In this document: positions 26,705 to 38,500 of the stretch, piece after piece
Position numbering within the stretch: the stretch's first letter is position 1
Layout: each line of letters starts with the position of its first letter
DNA from: CAWARU01 sp963784575
GTDB lineage: Bacteria; Pseudomonadota; Gammaproteobacteria; UBA6186; Azoamicaceae
DNA: 64,000 bases
Assembly: GCA_963784575.1 (NCBI GenBank)
Contig: CAWARU010000002.1
Location: forward strand, 124,001 to 188,000
Direction of reading: 5' to 3'
Made by a program: the position numbers and the translations under genes
The notes under the pieces: model-generated
The model's database searches: none
What the model was told of the DNA's origin: nothing
The model's input: only the letters and a program-made list of their open reading frames with translations

Positions 26705-26733
26705 ATTATAACGTATAAAGTATGAAATATCTA
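26705..26733 (-). promoter_or_regulatory. Candidate rlmJ promoter with -10 abutting the start codon
   Basis: TATAAT on the minus strand at 26705-26710 is a perfect -10; TAGATA at 26728-26733 is a four-of-six -35 at 17-bp spacing. The -10 ends seven bases before the ATG, so transcription should begin within a few bases of it. Confidence 0.45.
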
Positions 26734-28488
26734 TTACATCCTTGGACGTTTATAACTTCCAATTTCCTCTTCGGAGAATTGCAATTGAGTAATGTAGTCT
26801 TTAACGGTTGCTAAGTTATGGGTGCCTTGGGCTTTCTTTGCTGACATCACGAGCACCTCCGTCATAATATCTGCAATCCTTTTCACGTCTCCCTCTTTGG
26901 TTCGAAGAGTTTTATCTCCGAATGGTGGATTTGTTATAGCGTTCAGAGTAGCATTTGATCCTGGCACTGCATCAATAAGTTTTGGATTCATACCCAGACA
27001 CTTACCAATTAAAAAGAGTTTAAAGGCGGCTTCTGGATTATCATCGCAATTTGAAATCTTAAATACCTTAGTGCCAACCTGATCTGCCGCCGTTTTTACA
27101 GTAACTACCATAGAATAGAGGACATCATCGGCTGGAAGTAAATCCGCTGCAGCAACTTCTACAGACTGTTTCTTGCAAGTGACCTGGTATAATTCATCCG
27201 AAGCTCTTTCCTCTACTTCTGCTGGGGAGAGAAGTTCATCATCCTTTTCATCCTCTTCATCTTCTGGAGGTTTAAATCTCACTACATGAGCCTTGCCTAT
27301 GATATTCTTGTTTGCATCATCACTTCCTATCTCATCCATCACGACTTGCATTCCTTGAAATATCTCGCCTGTACCCAGTTTGCGAGTTTTGGGATCAGCA
27401 CCTTCGATTTCAGCCTGTATTTTTATTGGCATGGATCCCGCTATACTGACAAAATCGCTTTCGGTTAATTCTCTTTCGGAAGGCACTATCAATTTAATAG
27501 GTTCTCTTTCGTCTTTATCATTCATGATCCTCTCCCCTACAGGTTCTTTAATAAATTTCTGCCATACAGCTTGTGTTTTGATAACGGTTGGGTGATCAAA
27601 TGTCAGCACTGGTCCTTTAGGTACGTGCGCAGGCACACCCAAATTTATTTTGACTGGTTTAGTTGGTTTAGCTGGACTACCCTTGCTGGGTTCAGGCTTT
27701 TTGTGATGTGTTACCACAGGCGGGCTAGCTGGGGCATCCTCATGCTTCTTCACCTCTTTCTCATCTAACTCTTTCTTATCTAACTTGAGACTACTCAAGC
27801 GCTCTACAACTTGTCCAAGTAACTTACCCTTTACTGCTTCATTATCCAGAAATTCTTCTTTTAAAATTTTTTCTTTATTTTTCGAATTAAAGACGCCTTG
27901 AAGCAAAAGAGATTTCATTAGTTGTTGTAGTTCCTTTTCCATCGCCTCAGTTTTCTTATCCGTCTTAAATTCAGGTCTTCTTTTCCTGTTTTGTAAGTAA
28001 TGATATAAATCATAGACTATCATAGGATCCTTAAGTGTTTTAAATTGTTCCAGTCTTGCACCCGCCTCTTCTTCCTTGATCCTACTGGTTGTTCGAAGCC
28101 ATGCATTAAAAACATCAGAACCCGCATTCTTATCAATAAATCCAGCGATTTCTTTTAGGTACTTTTCTCTAGCTTCAGCTGTGTGTTTGATTTCTGCTGG
28201 TTTTCCCTCTAATTCTATGAGGACCGGAAGCAGAGAACCTTGCTCCTGCGTATCAATTTTCTGAAGCTCATCCAAAATAATTTTATCCAAAGGCGTTAAT
28301 GATTTTTTTGAAGCAACTAGCCATTGATAGAATTTTTCAGTGTCATCTATTCTATCTCTAACATATTTTTCAAGTACGATTTTTCGTGCGCGAGCATCCG
28401 TAGCCTTGCCAAGAGCAAACTTTTTTACCAAGTCTTGCCTAATAGCTTCTCGTTCCAGTTCTGTAAGGTCATATTTTGATATAGCCAT
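26734..28488 (-). CDS. Unknown protein sharing a C-terminal domain with the giant neighbour
   Basis: 584 codons; ATG at 28488 with AAGGAAG nine bases upstream. Residues 1-240 are helical and charged. Residues about 250-295 are a Pro/Lys/Ser/His-rich linker (SPPVV, KPEPS, KPTKPVK). Residues about 300-580 form a mixed alpha/beta domain. That last part aligns by eye with the last 260 residues of the 5,314-aa protein: VLYSMV/ALFMMV, KTAADQVG/KAAADRVG, KVFKISNCDD/KIFNIEQCED, FKLFLIGKCLGMN/FRLFLLGKSMGLN, and upstream IKLIVPS/PTLVVPS and EIFQGMQVV/EMFEGLEII. An acidic loop (EDEEDEKDDE) is specific to this copy. The A-A-x-x-x-G-x-x-V-x-I layout faintly recalls domains in large secreted proteins, but I cannot name the family. 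It is divergent from the giant gene across a 512-bp gap and 36 bp upstream of rlmJ. Confidence 0.88.
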   Translation of the reverse strand: MAISKYDLTELEREAIRQDLVKKFALGKATDARARKIVLEKYVRDRIDDTEKFYQWLVASKKSLTPLDKIILDELQKIDTQEQGSLLPVLIELEGKPAEIKHTAEAREKYLKEIAGFIDKNAGSDVFNAWLRTTSRIKEEEAGARLEQFKTLKDPMIVYDLYHYLQNRKRRPEFKTDKKTEAMEKELQQLMKSLLLQGVFNSKNKEKILKEEFLDNEAVKGKLLGQVVERLSSLKLDKKELDEKEVKKHEDAPASPPVVTHHKKPEPSKGSPAKPTKPVKINLGVPAHVPKGPVLTFDHPTVIKTQAVWQKFIKEPVGERIMNDKDEREPIKLIVPSERELTESDFVSIAGSMPIKIQAEIEGADPKTRKLGTGEIFQGMQVVMDEIGSDDANKNIIGKAHVVRFKPPEDEEDEKDDELLSPAEVEERASDELYQVTCKKQSVEVAAADLLPADDVLYSMVVTVKTAADQVGTKVFKISNCDDNPEAAFKLFLIGKCLGMNPKLIDAVPGSNATLNAITNPPFGDKTLRTKEGDVKRIADIMTEVLVMSAKKAQGTHNLATVKDYITQLQFSEEEIGSYKRPRM

Positions 28489-29000
28489 ATTTCGTTACTT
28501 CCTTCAACATCATTATTCTTTACTTGAATATTCACTCATGCTAAGTGAATTTACAACATAATTTAGCGTTTATATAAAACATATAAAAGCAAATAGAATT
28601 AAAATATTAGAGAAATACTTTCGAAAAAGTTCAATATTATTAATCGACACGAGGATAATCATCATTTAATTTTTAATAAAATCGTATTTGGTTTTTGGCT
28701 TTTGAAGGAAATGTAAAGAAAATAAATTTTATTATAAAAATTATCTTGATGCATCGCTAAATTGCTTGAAAACTAAGGCAAGATTGCATTGTCTTACTTA
28801 GTGATCTGAAGTGTTTAAAGCAATAGAGCAGGCACACATACTTAAAATCAATAACCATTCAAATCCTGTGTTGAAAATTAGGTGAACATACATTCGTAAG
28901 GTGATGGTATCAGTGCGATGGTGACTATAAGGTGGTAAGGTGGGTATAGATAATTAATAAAAAAATAATAAGTTCATAATAAGTTTAGGAATAATATGTT
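28489..29000. other. 512-bp AT-rich divergent intergenic region
   Basis: No ORF, tRNA or strong hairpin was found. It must carry the promoters of both the 584-aa gene and the 198-aa/giant pair. Near the rightward side (28898-28945) the heptamer TAAGGTG recurs three times in close, partly spaced order, followed by TATAGATAAT, a possible -10, around 28946-28955. No confident -35 was seen. Confidence 0.4.
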
Positions 29001-29597
29001 ATGCAGGTAATTGAACGAACTTCTCTGACAGTGCTAGATGAGATAAAAAATGAAATAGATAATGCTTTGCAAGAAGCAACATCTGGATTAGAATTTTTGC
29101 CGGAAGATGATGAACAGTATGTTCAACCCAGAAAAGAACAAAAAGCAAAAATTGAAGCACTTAAACAAATCAAAGAAAAAATTATTATCTTTGATAAATT
29201 CCGTGATGAAATTTCAAATCAGTTCAGAGATGCATCAGAGGAAACAAAGAAAAGTTTTTTGCACAACATACAAGAATTAATTCAAGAAGGTAGTCTCCTT
29301 GATGCTTCAGATGTTCTATCTCGAGATGAAGCTCAGAAAATCAGAGAACAACTCACGGAATTGAAAGAAAGAGCCACAGTAAAATATACTGATGAACAAA
29401 AAAGTGCACTAGATATATTCAAGGCAGTCTCGAAAGAAGTGTCCAGGATAATGGTTGATAGCAAGTCTAGTCCAGTAATTAAAATGGAAGCCTTCAATAG
29501 ATTCACCGCTGCTTATAGAAAATTAAACTCTTCCAAAGTAATGATAACATCGGATGTAACTTCATCAATTGCAGAAGGTCCTGTCTGCATCAATTAG
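29001..29597 (+). CDS. Helical protein overlapping the giant ORF; possible N-terminal part of it
   Basis: 198 codons; ATG at 29001 with AGGA ten bases upstream, a normal-looking gene start. Charged and helical throughout, coiled-coil-like at about 45-130. The last 50 residues (IFKAVSKEVSRIMVDSK, PVIKMEAFNRFTAAYRKL) look like one HEAT-type helical pair of the kind that fills the following giant frame. The ORF stops at 29597, overlapping the giant ORF (from TTG 29569) by 29 bases in another register. Either two coupled proteins are made, or the pair is a single gene interrupted by a frameshift between 29560 and 29597. Confidence 0.75.
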   Translation: MQVIERTSLTVLDEIKNEIDNALQEATSGLEFLPEDDEQYVQPRKEQKAKIEALKQIKEKIIIFDKFRDEISNQFRDASEETKKSFLHNIQELIQEGSLLDASDVLSRDEAQKIREQLTELKERATVKYTDEQKSALDIFKAVSKEVSRIMVDSKSSPVIKMEAFNRFTAAYRKLNSSKVMITSDVTSSIAEGPVCIN

Positions 29598-32500
29598 TTC
29601 AGGAGTTAAAGAAATTAGCCAGCCAGCGATCTTGATGATGGCTAATATTCTACCCGATCTTAAAGAAAGTGAAAAGCCTGCAATCAAGGATTTATTGATT
29701 AAATCCGTGAATACTCTAGATGCTATGGTTCATGCTAAAAATGACAATTCCCTTGATGCATTAGAGGTCCTTGACTCAATGCTTACAAATTTAGAGTTAG
29801 GAAAATCCAAAAATGAAATTGTGAAAATATTGAAATGGGCAGCTTCAGAACCTCATAGCGATCCATTAAAAAAACCAAATATATCTCAAAGAGCGATTCG
29901 CATACTCGCAAGCCATTTCTATCTTCAACATTTTAGTCAAAAAGATACTCTCTCTGGAACAGAACAATTAGCGCTTGAACCCTTTAAAAAACCCTATGTC
30001 ATCGCTGCATTAATTAAAGCAACTGAGACCGATGTAATTCAAGAAAAAATCAAAGCCTTGCAAGATGTAGGATCGATACTGGTTGCAATTGACAACCTCA
30101 AGGAAAAAACCAAGGTGTTTGATCCTTCAGTACAAAAAGGGAATTTGGTTAATTGTCTCGTAGAGGCATTGGGATCAGAAAATCCACGCATCAATAATGC
30201 CGCATCGATAGAACTCGGAAGGATTATAGAAGCATTAAGCCACCGTGCATCAGAGCGCGGTGAAGAAAGCGAGGCACTTGGCCTTATTTCTGAGAAAATA
30301 TATACAAAATGTACAGATATTCTTAAAGATCCCGTGAACGCTGCAGCAATCTTCAGTAAGGTCGCAAGATTTATAAAATTGATTCCAAAGAATTCAGAGT
30401 ATTCAAAAAAATTCTTAGCTATCATTCAAAAGATGATTAGTGCTAGTGAATCTACAGAGTTAGTGAAAAAAATTGGATTGGAAGCATTTATTGAATATAT
30501 AGGAACATTGGAAGATTTTGCTAAATTGCAAGGCAAAAAAGAACTCATCGATGCACTAGAAAAAAAAGGATTGTCGAGACTTGCATATGAAGTAATTGAA
30601 TCCATCCCACTTTCAGAAAAGGACTATAAAATATTAAATGAAATTGTGGATAGAGTGAAGTTTCCATATTCCATGGTTCTCCTAGGGATCATCAGAACAT
30701 CACTTGAAAAAATGCCAGATTATAGCTCGGATTCTAGCAAGGAACTCTTGAAGGCATTTGCTGGGCTTGCTAATTCGCGAGATGCCAGAACTTCTTCAGA
30801 TGCATTGAGAGAATTCATAGCTTATATGAAAAAAGAAACCAAAGCCACAGAACAAACAGCTTTACTCCTGGGATTTCTGTCTGAACTCAACAATGAAGCA
30901 TTAGAAAAATTTCTTGCAAACAAACAAAATATTACAGTTTTATTTGATGCTTTCTTCAGTTCAAAAACCGAAATATCAGAGCCCGCAGAAAAGATTATTA
31001 TCCGTTTGTTGTCGAATGATAAAACGGCGATGATTACATTAAATATTATCGAAGATAGACTTAAGGAATTAGTGACGCATGCCAGTGAAGCTGACAAGAA
31101 AAAGGCAATTGATGCTGTTAAAATCTCCTTGCAATTGCGTAAAACCTTACAAAAACTCCCGCTCACAAAAGAAGTAATACAGCTCGATAAAAACACAAAT
31201 GAAATTGTCGAACACGCAATTCATAATAGTGCTCCAGGAATAGCTTTGGAAGCTTTTAGAACCATTGCAGCACTAGACCAAAAATATTTCGAGAAAATCA
31301 TCAAAGCTGAAATCAAAGCACTGCAAGCTAGTATAAAATCGGGTAAGCCAGATACAGCAATTCCGGCAATTCAACGTATTAAACTCCTCATAGAAATACC
31401 GCCTGATACATCGCAAGCTCAACACCTGATTGAATTATTGGATATCCTCAAAGAGGCAGCCGAATTAAGTACGCAACCTAAAATATCAAGAGAGGCCATA
31501 ATAGCCTTTGACAATCTTAGTGAAAATCCTAAAGTCAGAGATTATTTACAGAAAATTATTTCAAACTTACAGGACACAATACTGAATGCCGAAAGTAATG
31601 CAGAAAGTGTCGCTTCTGCACTACAAACTCTAGAAGCTGTTCATCAATTTGCCTCCTATGAGGATTTTATTTCAACATACCTGGATCGTTTAATCTCGGA
31701 AGCAGCAGATCAAAATCCTGTGCTGGCCGCTCGAGCAATCAGCATTGCTGATATTCTAGTTGCATCTGGATTCGAACCAAAAGATAAACTTACCAGCGTA
31801 TATCGAAGCGCTGCAACCAATCTAAATTTTCAAATATCTGCTATTGGTTTTAACAAACTTTTAGAAAGAAAAGAAGAAGCAGAGTTCATGACCGCAATCA
31901 ATGCTCTTGGTGACAAAATGATTGCAGAAAATTATAAAGATGCAGTAATTATTATTACTCTTGCTAACCAGCTTAGCAGTGTTTTTCCAGACAAAGCTGA
32001 AGAATTTCTTATCCTGGCTAAGAATGCTGCAGAAAGTGCACCCGCTAATGTTTTGGCTGACATCGTAGAAGCGTTGAAGCGTAGGCCTAAAATTTTAGCA
32101 AAAATAGCGGAAACGGAACAAGGACTTGCCGCAATTTTTAATAACATTGGAGCTCTAGCAACCCTTGCAAATAATGAGCCAGGTTTTAGGCTGATACAAC
32201 CTAAGATCCAAGCAATGGAAAACGCAGCCAATGGCACCGATTCTCGAGATGCTCTAGACGCGGTTAGCTTTTCCAGTAGGATAACGTCAACCACCAAGGA
32301 TCTAAAATTACTAGGTATATTTAAACACATCATTAATATAGCAGTAGATAGCAAATCTCGAGAAGTTAGATTGGGAAGTTTAAAGGCATTAATTGCAAAT
32401 GACCCAAACTATTTTAATGAAATTTTTCAATCTAAATTGGATGCCATAAATACTCAAATCACAAGCGAAACAACTTTCAGAGATGCGATTGACGAGGCAA

Positions 32501-35500
32501 TATTATTAGGAGAGGTCCCATTAAATGATGGTCAAAAAGAAGCTCTTGGACGTATTTTAATTGCCGCTGCCTATTCAGAGAACCCTGATATTGCATCAAA
32601 AGCTTTTATTGCATTAGCTAAAGTTCATAAAGAATCTTTTGATAACCTACTTGCAAACTTGAATACCCAAATTAAAGAAAATAGGAAATCTAAACAAGAA
32701 GCATTGCAAGCCATGAGATTGTTGCAGAATTGCATTGCTAAAATTGGTGATCCACATGCACAAGATCTCATCGCTATAATAGTTCCAAAAACGAAGTACC
32801 GAAATGCTGAAATCACAAAGCTTGCCTTCCAAACACTTGCAATCGCATCACATGAAGGAATAGTACCAGCACAGTATGAATTGAGCAGAGCTTTGGGCCA
32901 TCTTGGCCAAAAAACCGAGATGCGGACTTTAGATATAATAAAATCAATACTCCCAGAATTGATGCCTGATAAATTAAATGGAGAAATGCAACAAGCTCTA
33001 AAAATCGTCAGACAAATGGCAGGATTAAAGAGTAAATCATTGTCCGATATATCCGGAGAAGCTATCAGAATATTAATCGAGCACGATGACGATAAAGGTT
33101 TAAGCGATTTAATGAATGATTTGCCGTCCAGAATAAAGAAAGCTTCTAGAACCGATGCAACCGATGATAAAATCTCAGAAGGGTTACAGGCAATTAATTC
33201 ACTTTTTATCTTATTATCTTACAAAGGATTGAAGCAAAAAGCCTTGAATGCGCTCAAAGAGGCTGCCAGAAGCTTGCAACCTGAGATATCCAGAGCCGCT
33301 ATCATGGCACTTGATACTCTTCATGAAGATATCAACGCAAATCCGAGCCTGCGTGACGCCATTTCAAACCTGAAGGGTATTATCGAAGACCGGAAGAGCG
33401 AGGCAGAGAACGTTGCATCCGCCCTCCTTGCTCTGGCTGCTGTAAAAAAATTTACTTCCTTTGATGCTTATCTTTCTGAATCGCTGAATCGAATTAGCCT
33501 AGAGGCCAGAGGATCCGATGTTACTCTTGCTGTAAGAGCCGTTAAAATTGCTGAAAGCCTTGAAAAGCATAGTGGACAGGGAGAAAAGCTAACTGCGATA
33601 TTCCAGAGTGCTGCAACGAATATTAATTCTGATATTTCAAAAATGGGCTTCAGAAATCTCTTAAAAGACGATCGGCAATTCAATATAGCAGTAAGCAGCT
33701 TATCAGATAAAATGACACAGGGTAGTTACATGAATGCTGAGCCAATCCTAGCACTTGCAGCAGAACTCAGCGAGGAATTTAGAGATGAAAGACATAAATC
33801 AAAATTTATTGCTTTGATAGCAGATGCCGCAAGATTTGCGCCACCCAGCGTTGCACTGGACGCGTTCAAGAGACTTGGCGATTTAAAACAAAATGATGAG
33901 ATCACCGCAATCCTTCAAGAGATGCAAGAAATTTCAACCACAACCAACACGCGAGAGGCAAACGATGCTATTCGCGCCATTTCTATTGCCTCACAACTTG
34001 CTGTAAGCTCTCCAGAGCACTTGAAGCATTGTATTGGCATCCTGATTAATGGGATGAAATCAAAGGTACCTACTATTGCTGCGGCCTGCAGAAACACTTT
34101 CGATGCAGAGATTCTAAATAATGCTTCAGTACTCTCAACCATTACAGCCAGTGAACAAGGAATGGAATTATTAAGGTTACGAGTAAGTAAATTAAAAGAT
34201 GACGCAGCATCAAGTGTCACATCCTTGGCCAGAAATGCAGTCCAGATTGCCTGTGAGGTACGAAATTTAGATTTAGATCCAAATTTGAAAAATTTATTTA
34301 AAGATATCGTGGATGCTGCAGTAATTAATATTTATCCAGAAGTAAGAATTGAATGTCTAAAGGCATTATCTGATTATGACAGAAAATATTTTGAAGAAGT
34401 TATCGCCGCAAAAATTCTTGCTATTGAAAGACAAATTAAAACTGATGACAAAAAAGCAACGAGCGATGCAATAAACGATGCGACGCTGCTGCTCAAAGCA
34501 CCCATAAACTCAGCAGATCGAGAGAACCTAGTAAGAATTTTAATGGATGCCTTCAAAAATTCGAAGTCATCCTATCTCAGATCACAAACATTGCCTGCAC
34601 TGGTGGATAGTGGTAGAACAGCGGAAGTACTAGAAATCCTTAAAAATGGAATAACATCTAGTAACCCTGATGTAGCAAATACCGCGCTTCAAACGCTTGA
34701 ATTTGCTGTGAGACAAAACGTCCCTGGCGCAGTAGACATCCTAAATAGTCATAAACAACAATTACAGCAAGACTTGGAAGCACGAGAAAGCCTGGCCAGG
34801 AACATTGAAAATTTGAAAGCTATTATTGAAGATCAAAATAGTGATGCAGACAGCGTCGCCAGAGCACTCGTGAGCTTATCAGATCTCTATAGCATAAAGC
34901 TCTATGATAGTTATTTGATAGACACAGCTCTTCGACTGAAAGGGCTTGCAGGCGGAAATGCTCCAGGAGCAAAAAGTGAGGATGCAGAATTCGCTCTTAA
35001 TGTCGTTGAAAAGCTTATAAATACTAGTTTTGATAGCAAATATATCTTACAAATTCTGAATGCAGCCGCTCATCATGCGAATTCAGGTATTGCAGTCAAT
35101 GGACTTGTGCTCCTTCAACAATACTTTCACGAACAAGGATTCCAACCTGCTTTTGATAGGCTCGTCAACCTCGCATTGTCAAGCGATGAACGAGAAGGTG
35201 CGAATGCTCTTGATATAATAAGACAAGTAATCGATCGGTTGCCAATAGAAAAAGAACAATACTTTAATACTCTCAAAAATACAGCTCTTAATGCGAACGT
35301 AACTGTAGCGATGAGAGCGTTACAAACCCTAGCACTTGTATACGGTGGAGAAGTATTTTTAACTGCCGCAATCCAAGGAATTATAAACAATTCTTTTTCT
35401 GTAGAGCAAAATGTAGCTCTTCCAGCACAAGAAAAACTGACGTCTTTACTTGAAAACAGTGTCTTGCGAAAATTTGTAATAGAAAAAATGCTTACCGCTA

Positions 35501-38500
35501 TAATAGAAAAACCAGAAGCTCTAACTGCTGTCATCAATGCAGGAAAGAAACACTCTGGTCTCTTACAGGAAATTGCAAAAAATGGCTATATACACGAAAT
35601 ATTCGAGAATCCAACTGCTCTTCTGACATTTGCGAGCACTGATGAAGGCCTCGATTTAATCAGACAGTGCATCCCTACCCCAGATAATATGGCAAAGGAA
35701 TCAAATTTACAAGATGCAATAAATGATATGCAGTCTTTATTAGAATTACGTGCCAGAGTAGTATATGCTGATAACACTGCGCTGCTCAGAATGATTGAAG
35801 CAAGTATCGAAGCAGGAATAGCAAACCAACATCCTGAAATCGCTGTTGCCTGTCTAAAAGCAGTACAGAACAAAGATGAAATTTATTTCAACAGCATCTT
35901 TATCACCAAAATCAACGCAATGAGAAGCTTGTTAATTGGCGATGTTGATGAAGTGGCAGCAATCTCTTCAATTGATTTTGCCACATCTATGACTACAGAA
36001 CTGACATTAAGCAGCCCACAAATACAAAGTATCACTACACTCTTAGGTGAGGCTACTCATTCTAAAAATACAAATATTGCTGTAAATTCTTATTCAGCAC
36101 TATTTTCTGTAGATAGCGATGCCTATACAGCTGCTATCACTCATTTTGAAACCGAAATTTATCCAAAGCCGGTTGAAAAACCAGATGCAGCTGCAACTAG
36201 AGAAAATGCAATCGATATTTTATTCAAGCTTATCAATGCAATACCCGATGATATTGGACGATTTCAGAACATTTTTACTAACTTATTAGAGATCTCAGAC
36301 GTTAACCTTGCTAGAAAAATTGTTGAAAGGGCTCTTGCAGATAATATTCCAAGTGAAGTTCGAGATAAAATTATACACGCAGCAATCACAAACCCTGATA
36401 TTAAGATCGCAGTAGAATGTCTAGAAGTTGTTGCAAGAAAAGATCTAGTCTATTTCAAGCAACTCATAGATAAAAGAATTACAGAACTTCAACTTTTGAT
36501 GGGTAAAGAAGAAAGAACGGCTCTAGCAACAATTACCAATATAGCCTTTATTTATTCAAAGCTTTCAGGATACCTAGATGAGCAGCAAAAAGGCCAGATC
36601 TATAACATAGCCTATGCTGCAGCAATAAATAGCTTCAGTGTAAAGGTAGCTTTAGAGGGGATTTCAATTTTACGCAATGCACCGATGCAATTAGATCTGG
36701 CACTCGATAAAATCATGGCATCAGCTGCCTCAGAAGATAGTGATGAGTCGCATCTCGCGCAAGAAAAGCTTATTGCATTCTTACAATTGAATGACAAAGA
36801 GCTTACGAACAAAATTATTTCATTAGCAACAGAAAAAATTAATGTTGCTGTGACAAAATCTTCTAAAGACGCTGGTTACGACGCCGCGCTTCGTGCAGGT
36901 GAAAGTAATTTGCGACTGCTTGGTTTATTCCTGACTACGTTCTCTGGATCTAAAACCTTAGAACCAGAATTAAAGCTTGCAATTCAAGCAATGCGAACTG
37001 CCCTGCTGCAACCTGAAAATGCTGACATCAAGGACCGTGCCTTAGATGCTCTACTTGGAACGGAGCCAGTTCCCTTGCAAAGTCTAGCTTTTGAAGCGCT
37101 TTTGAATGTACCCAGAAATGATCGCACTGATCATGAAATATTTAAAATTTTTCACGATTTGATAGAGCCAGCATGTAACAACATATCACGTGCTGTTTCT
37201 TCTGTTGATGATAAACATATAGATGAAGATAAGAAAGAAGGATTTATAATAAATGGTTTGAAATCAATTGTCGCCATTAGAAAAATCATTCCAAAATTAG
37301 CAGAGAAGAGTTATACTAGTAAAAAACTCAGAGATGATACTTTTAATTCATTGATTGAGGCCGCCACCTGCGGTGAACCAAGACTATACAAAGCAGCGCT
37401 CATTGCCCTACAGAAATTAAAAGATGCTAGGATCGAAGGCGCAGAGGAAGCGATAGAAAAAGCATTAAAAAATTTAGTTACAATTGCAGACGACAAAGAA
37501 AAGGAGATCAATGCGTTATCTGCACTTGGATTTGCTGCTGGCAAAAAAATTGGCAATGCAGAGACATTGTTTAATAATTTTCTTGAAGCTCTTAAAAAGG
37601 ATGTTGCTCCGGGATCTGACACAGAAAAAGCTCTTCACGCCATAAAACTAGCTGGTGAGCTTTATGGCAGAAAAGTGATTCAAGCTAAAGATTCCCTTTC
37701 AATTCTTGTCACCGCTACAGCTCATAAAAATCCAGAAGTCGCAATGGAAGGATTGATGAGACTTGCAAAAATAAAGAATGCTGGCAAAGAACTTGAAGAG
37801 GCAATCAGAGCTATTATAGCAGATGCAGTTTCATCAGATGCAGAGCGTTCTGGTCCGGCCAAAGACAAACTCGAAGCCATATTTAGGGATAAAACTCTCG
37901 CAGCATTCACATGGAAAGTGATTGACGAATTCATCAAAGTTCCAATTAATAGAAATAATGCTTTAATCAATATTATGCTATCAGCATTAGTAGATCCTGC
38001 CGCAATCGAGATAACACAAAGTTTAGGAAAAGAAGTTTTAATACATTTTGCATCGCAGAGCTCCGATGATGCAAAGAAAATTATCGATCAATTATTCGCG
38101 TATTTGCAGGAAGGTAAAAAAGACCGGGTTGAGCTTGCAATCACATTATTGACAGATCTCAAGAACATAGCTAACAAAGATATTCAAGCTGATATTTCCT
38201 CCTACATCAAAGAGAAGCTTACCTTACCAGACAATATGAATGCCTTATTTAATGCGGTTGAAATCAGTGACACTGTTGTTATCCCATTTATTAAGACATT
38301 AGCAACAGAAACTTTTACGGCAGAGATTATTTTTGATAAATTTGAAAAGCTTCATGGTTCGAAACAACACGATTTAATACACAAACTCAGTGAGGTGATT
38401 GTTTCCGCAGCAAACCATCCCATCGATCCATCACATCCCGATACAAAATCGATCTCACATATGGGACGTCGTGCCCTCATCAAAGGTATCGCTTCTGAGC

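Noticed and set aside
28489..29000. Search for a tRNA or structured RNA in the largest intergenic gap
   Set aside because: No cloverleaf, T-loop consensus or strong stem was found; the region is simple AT-rich sequence.
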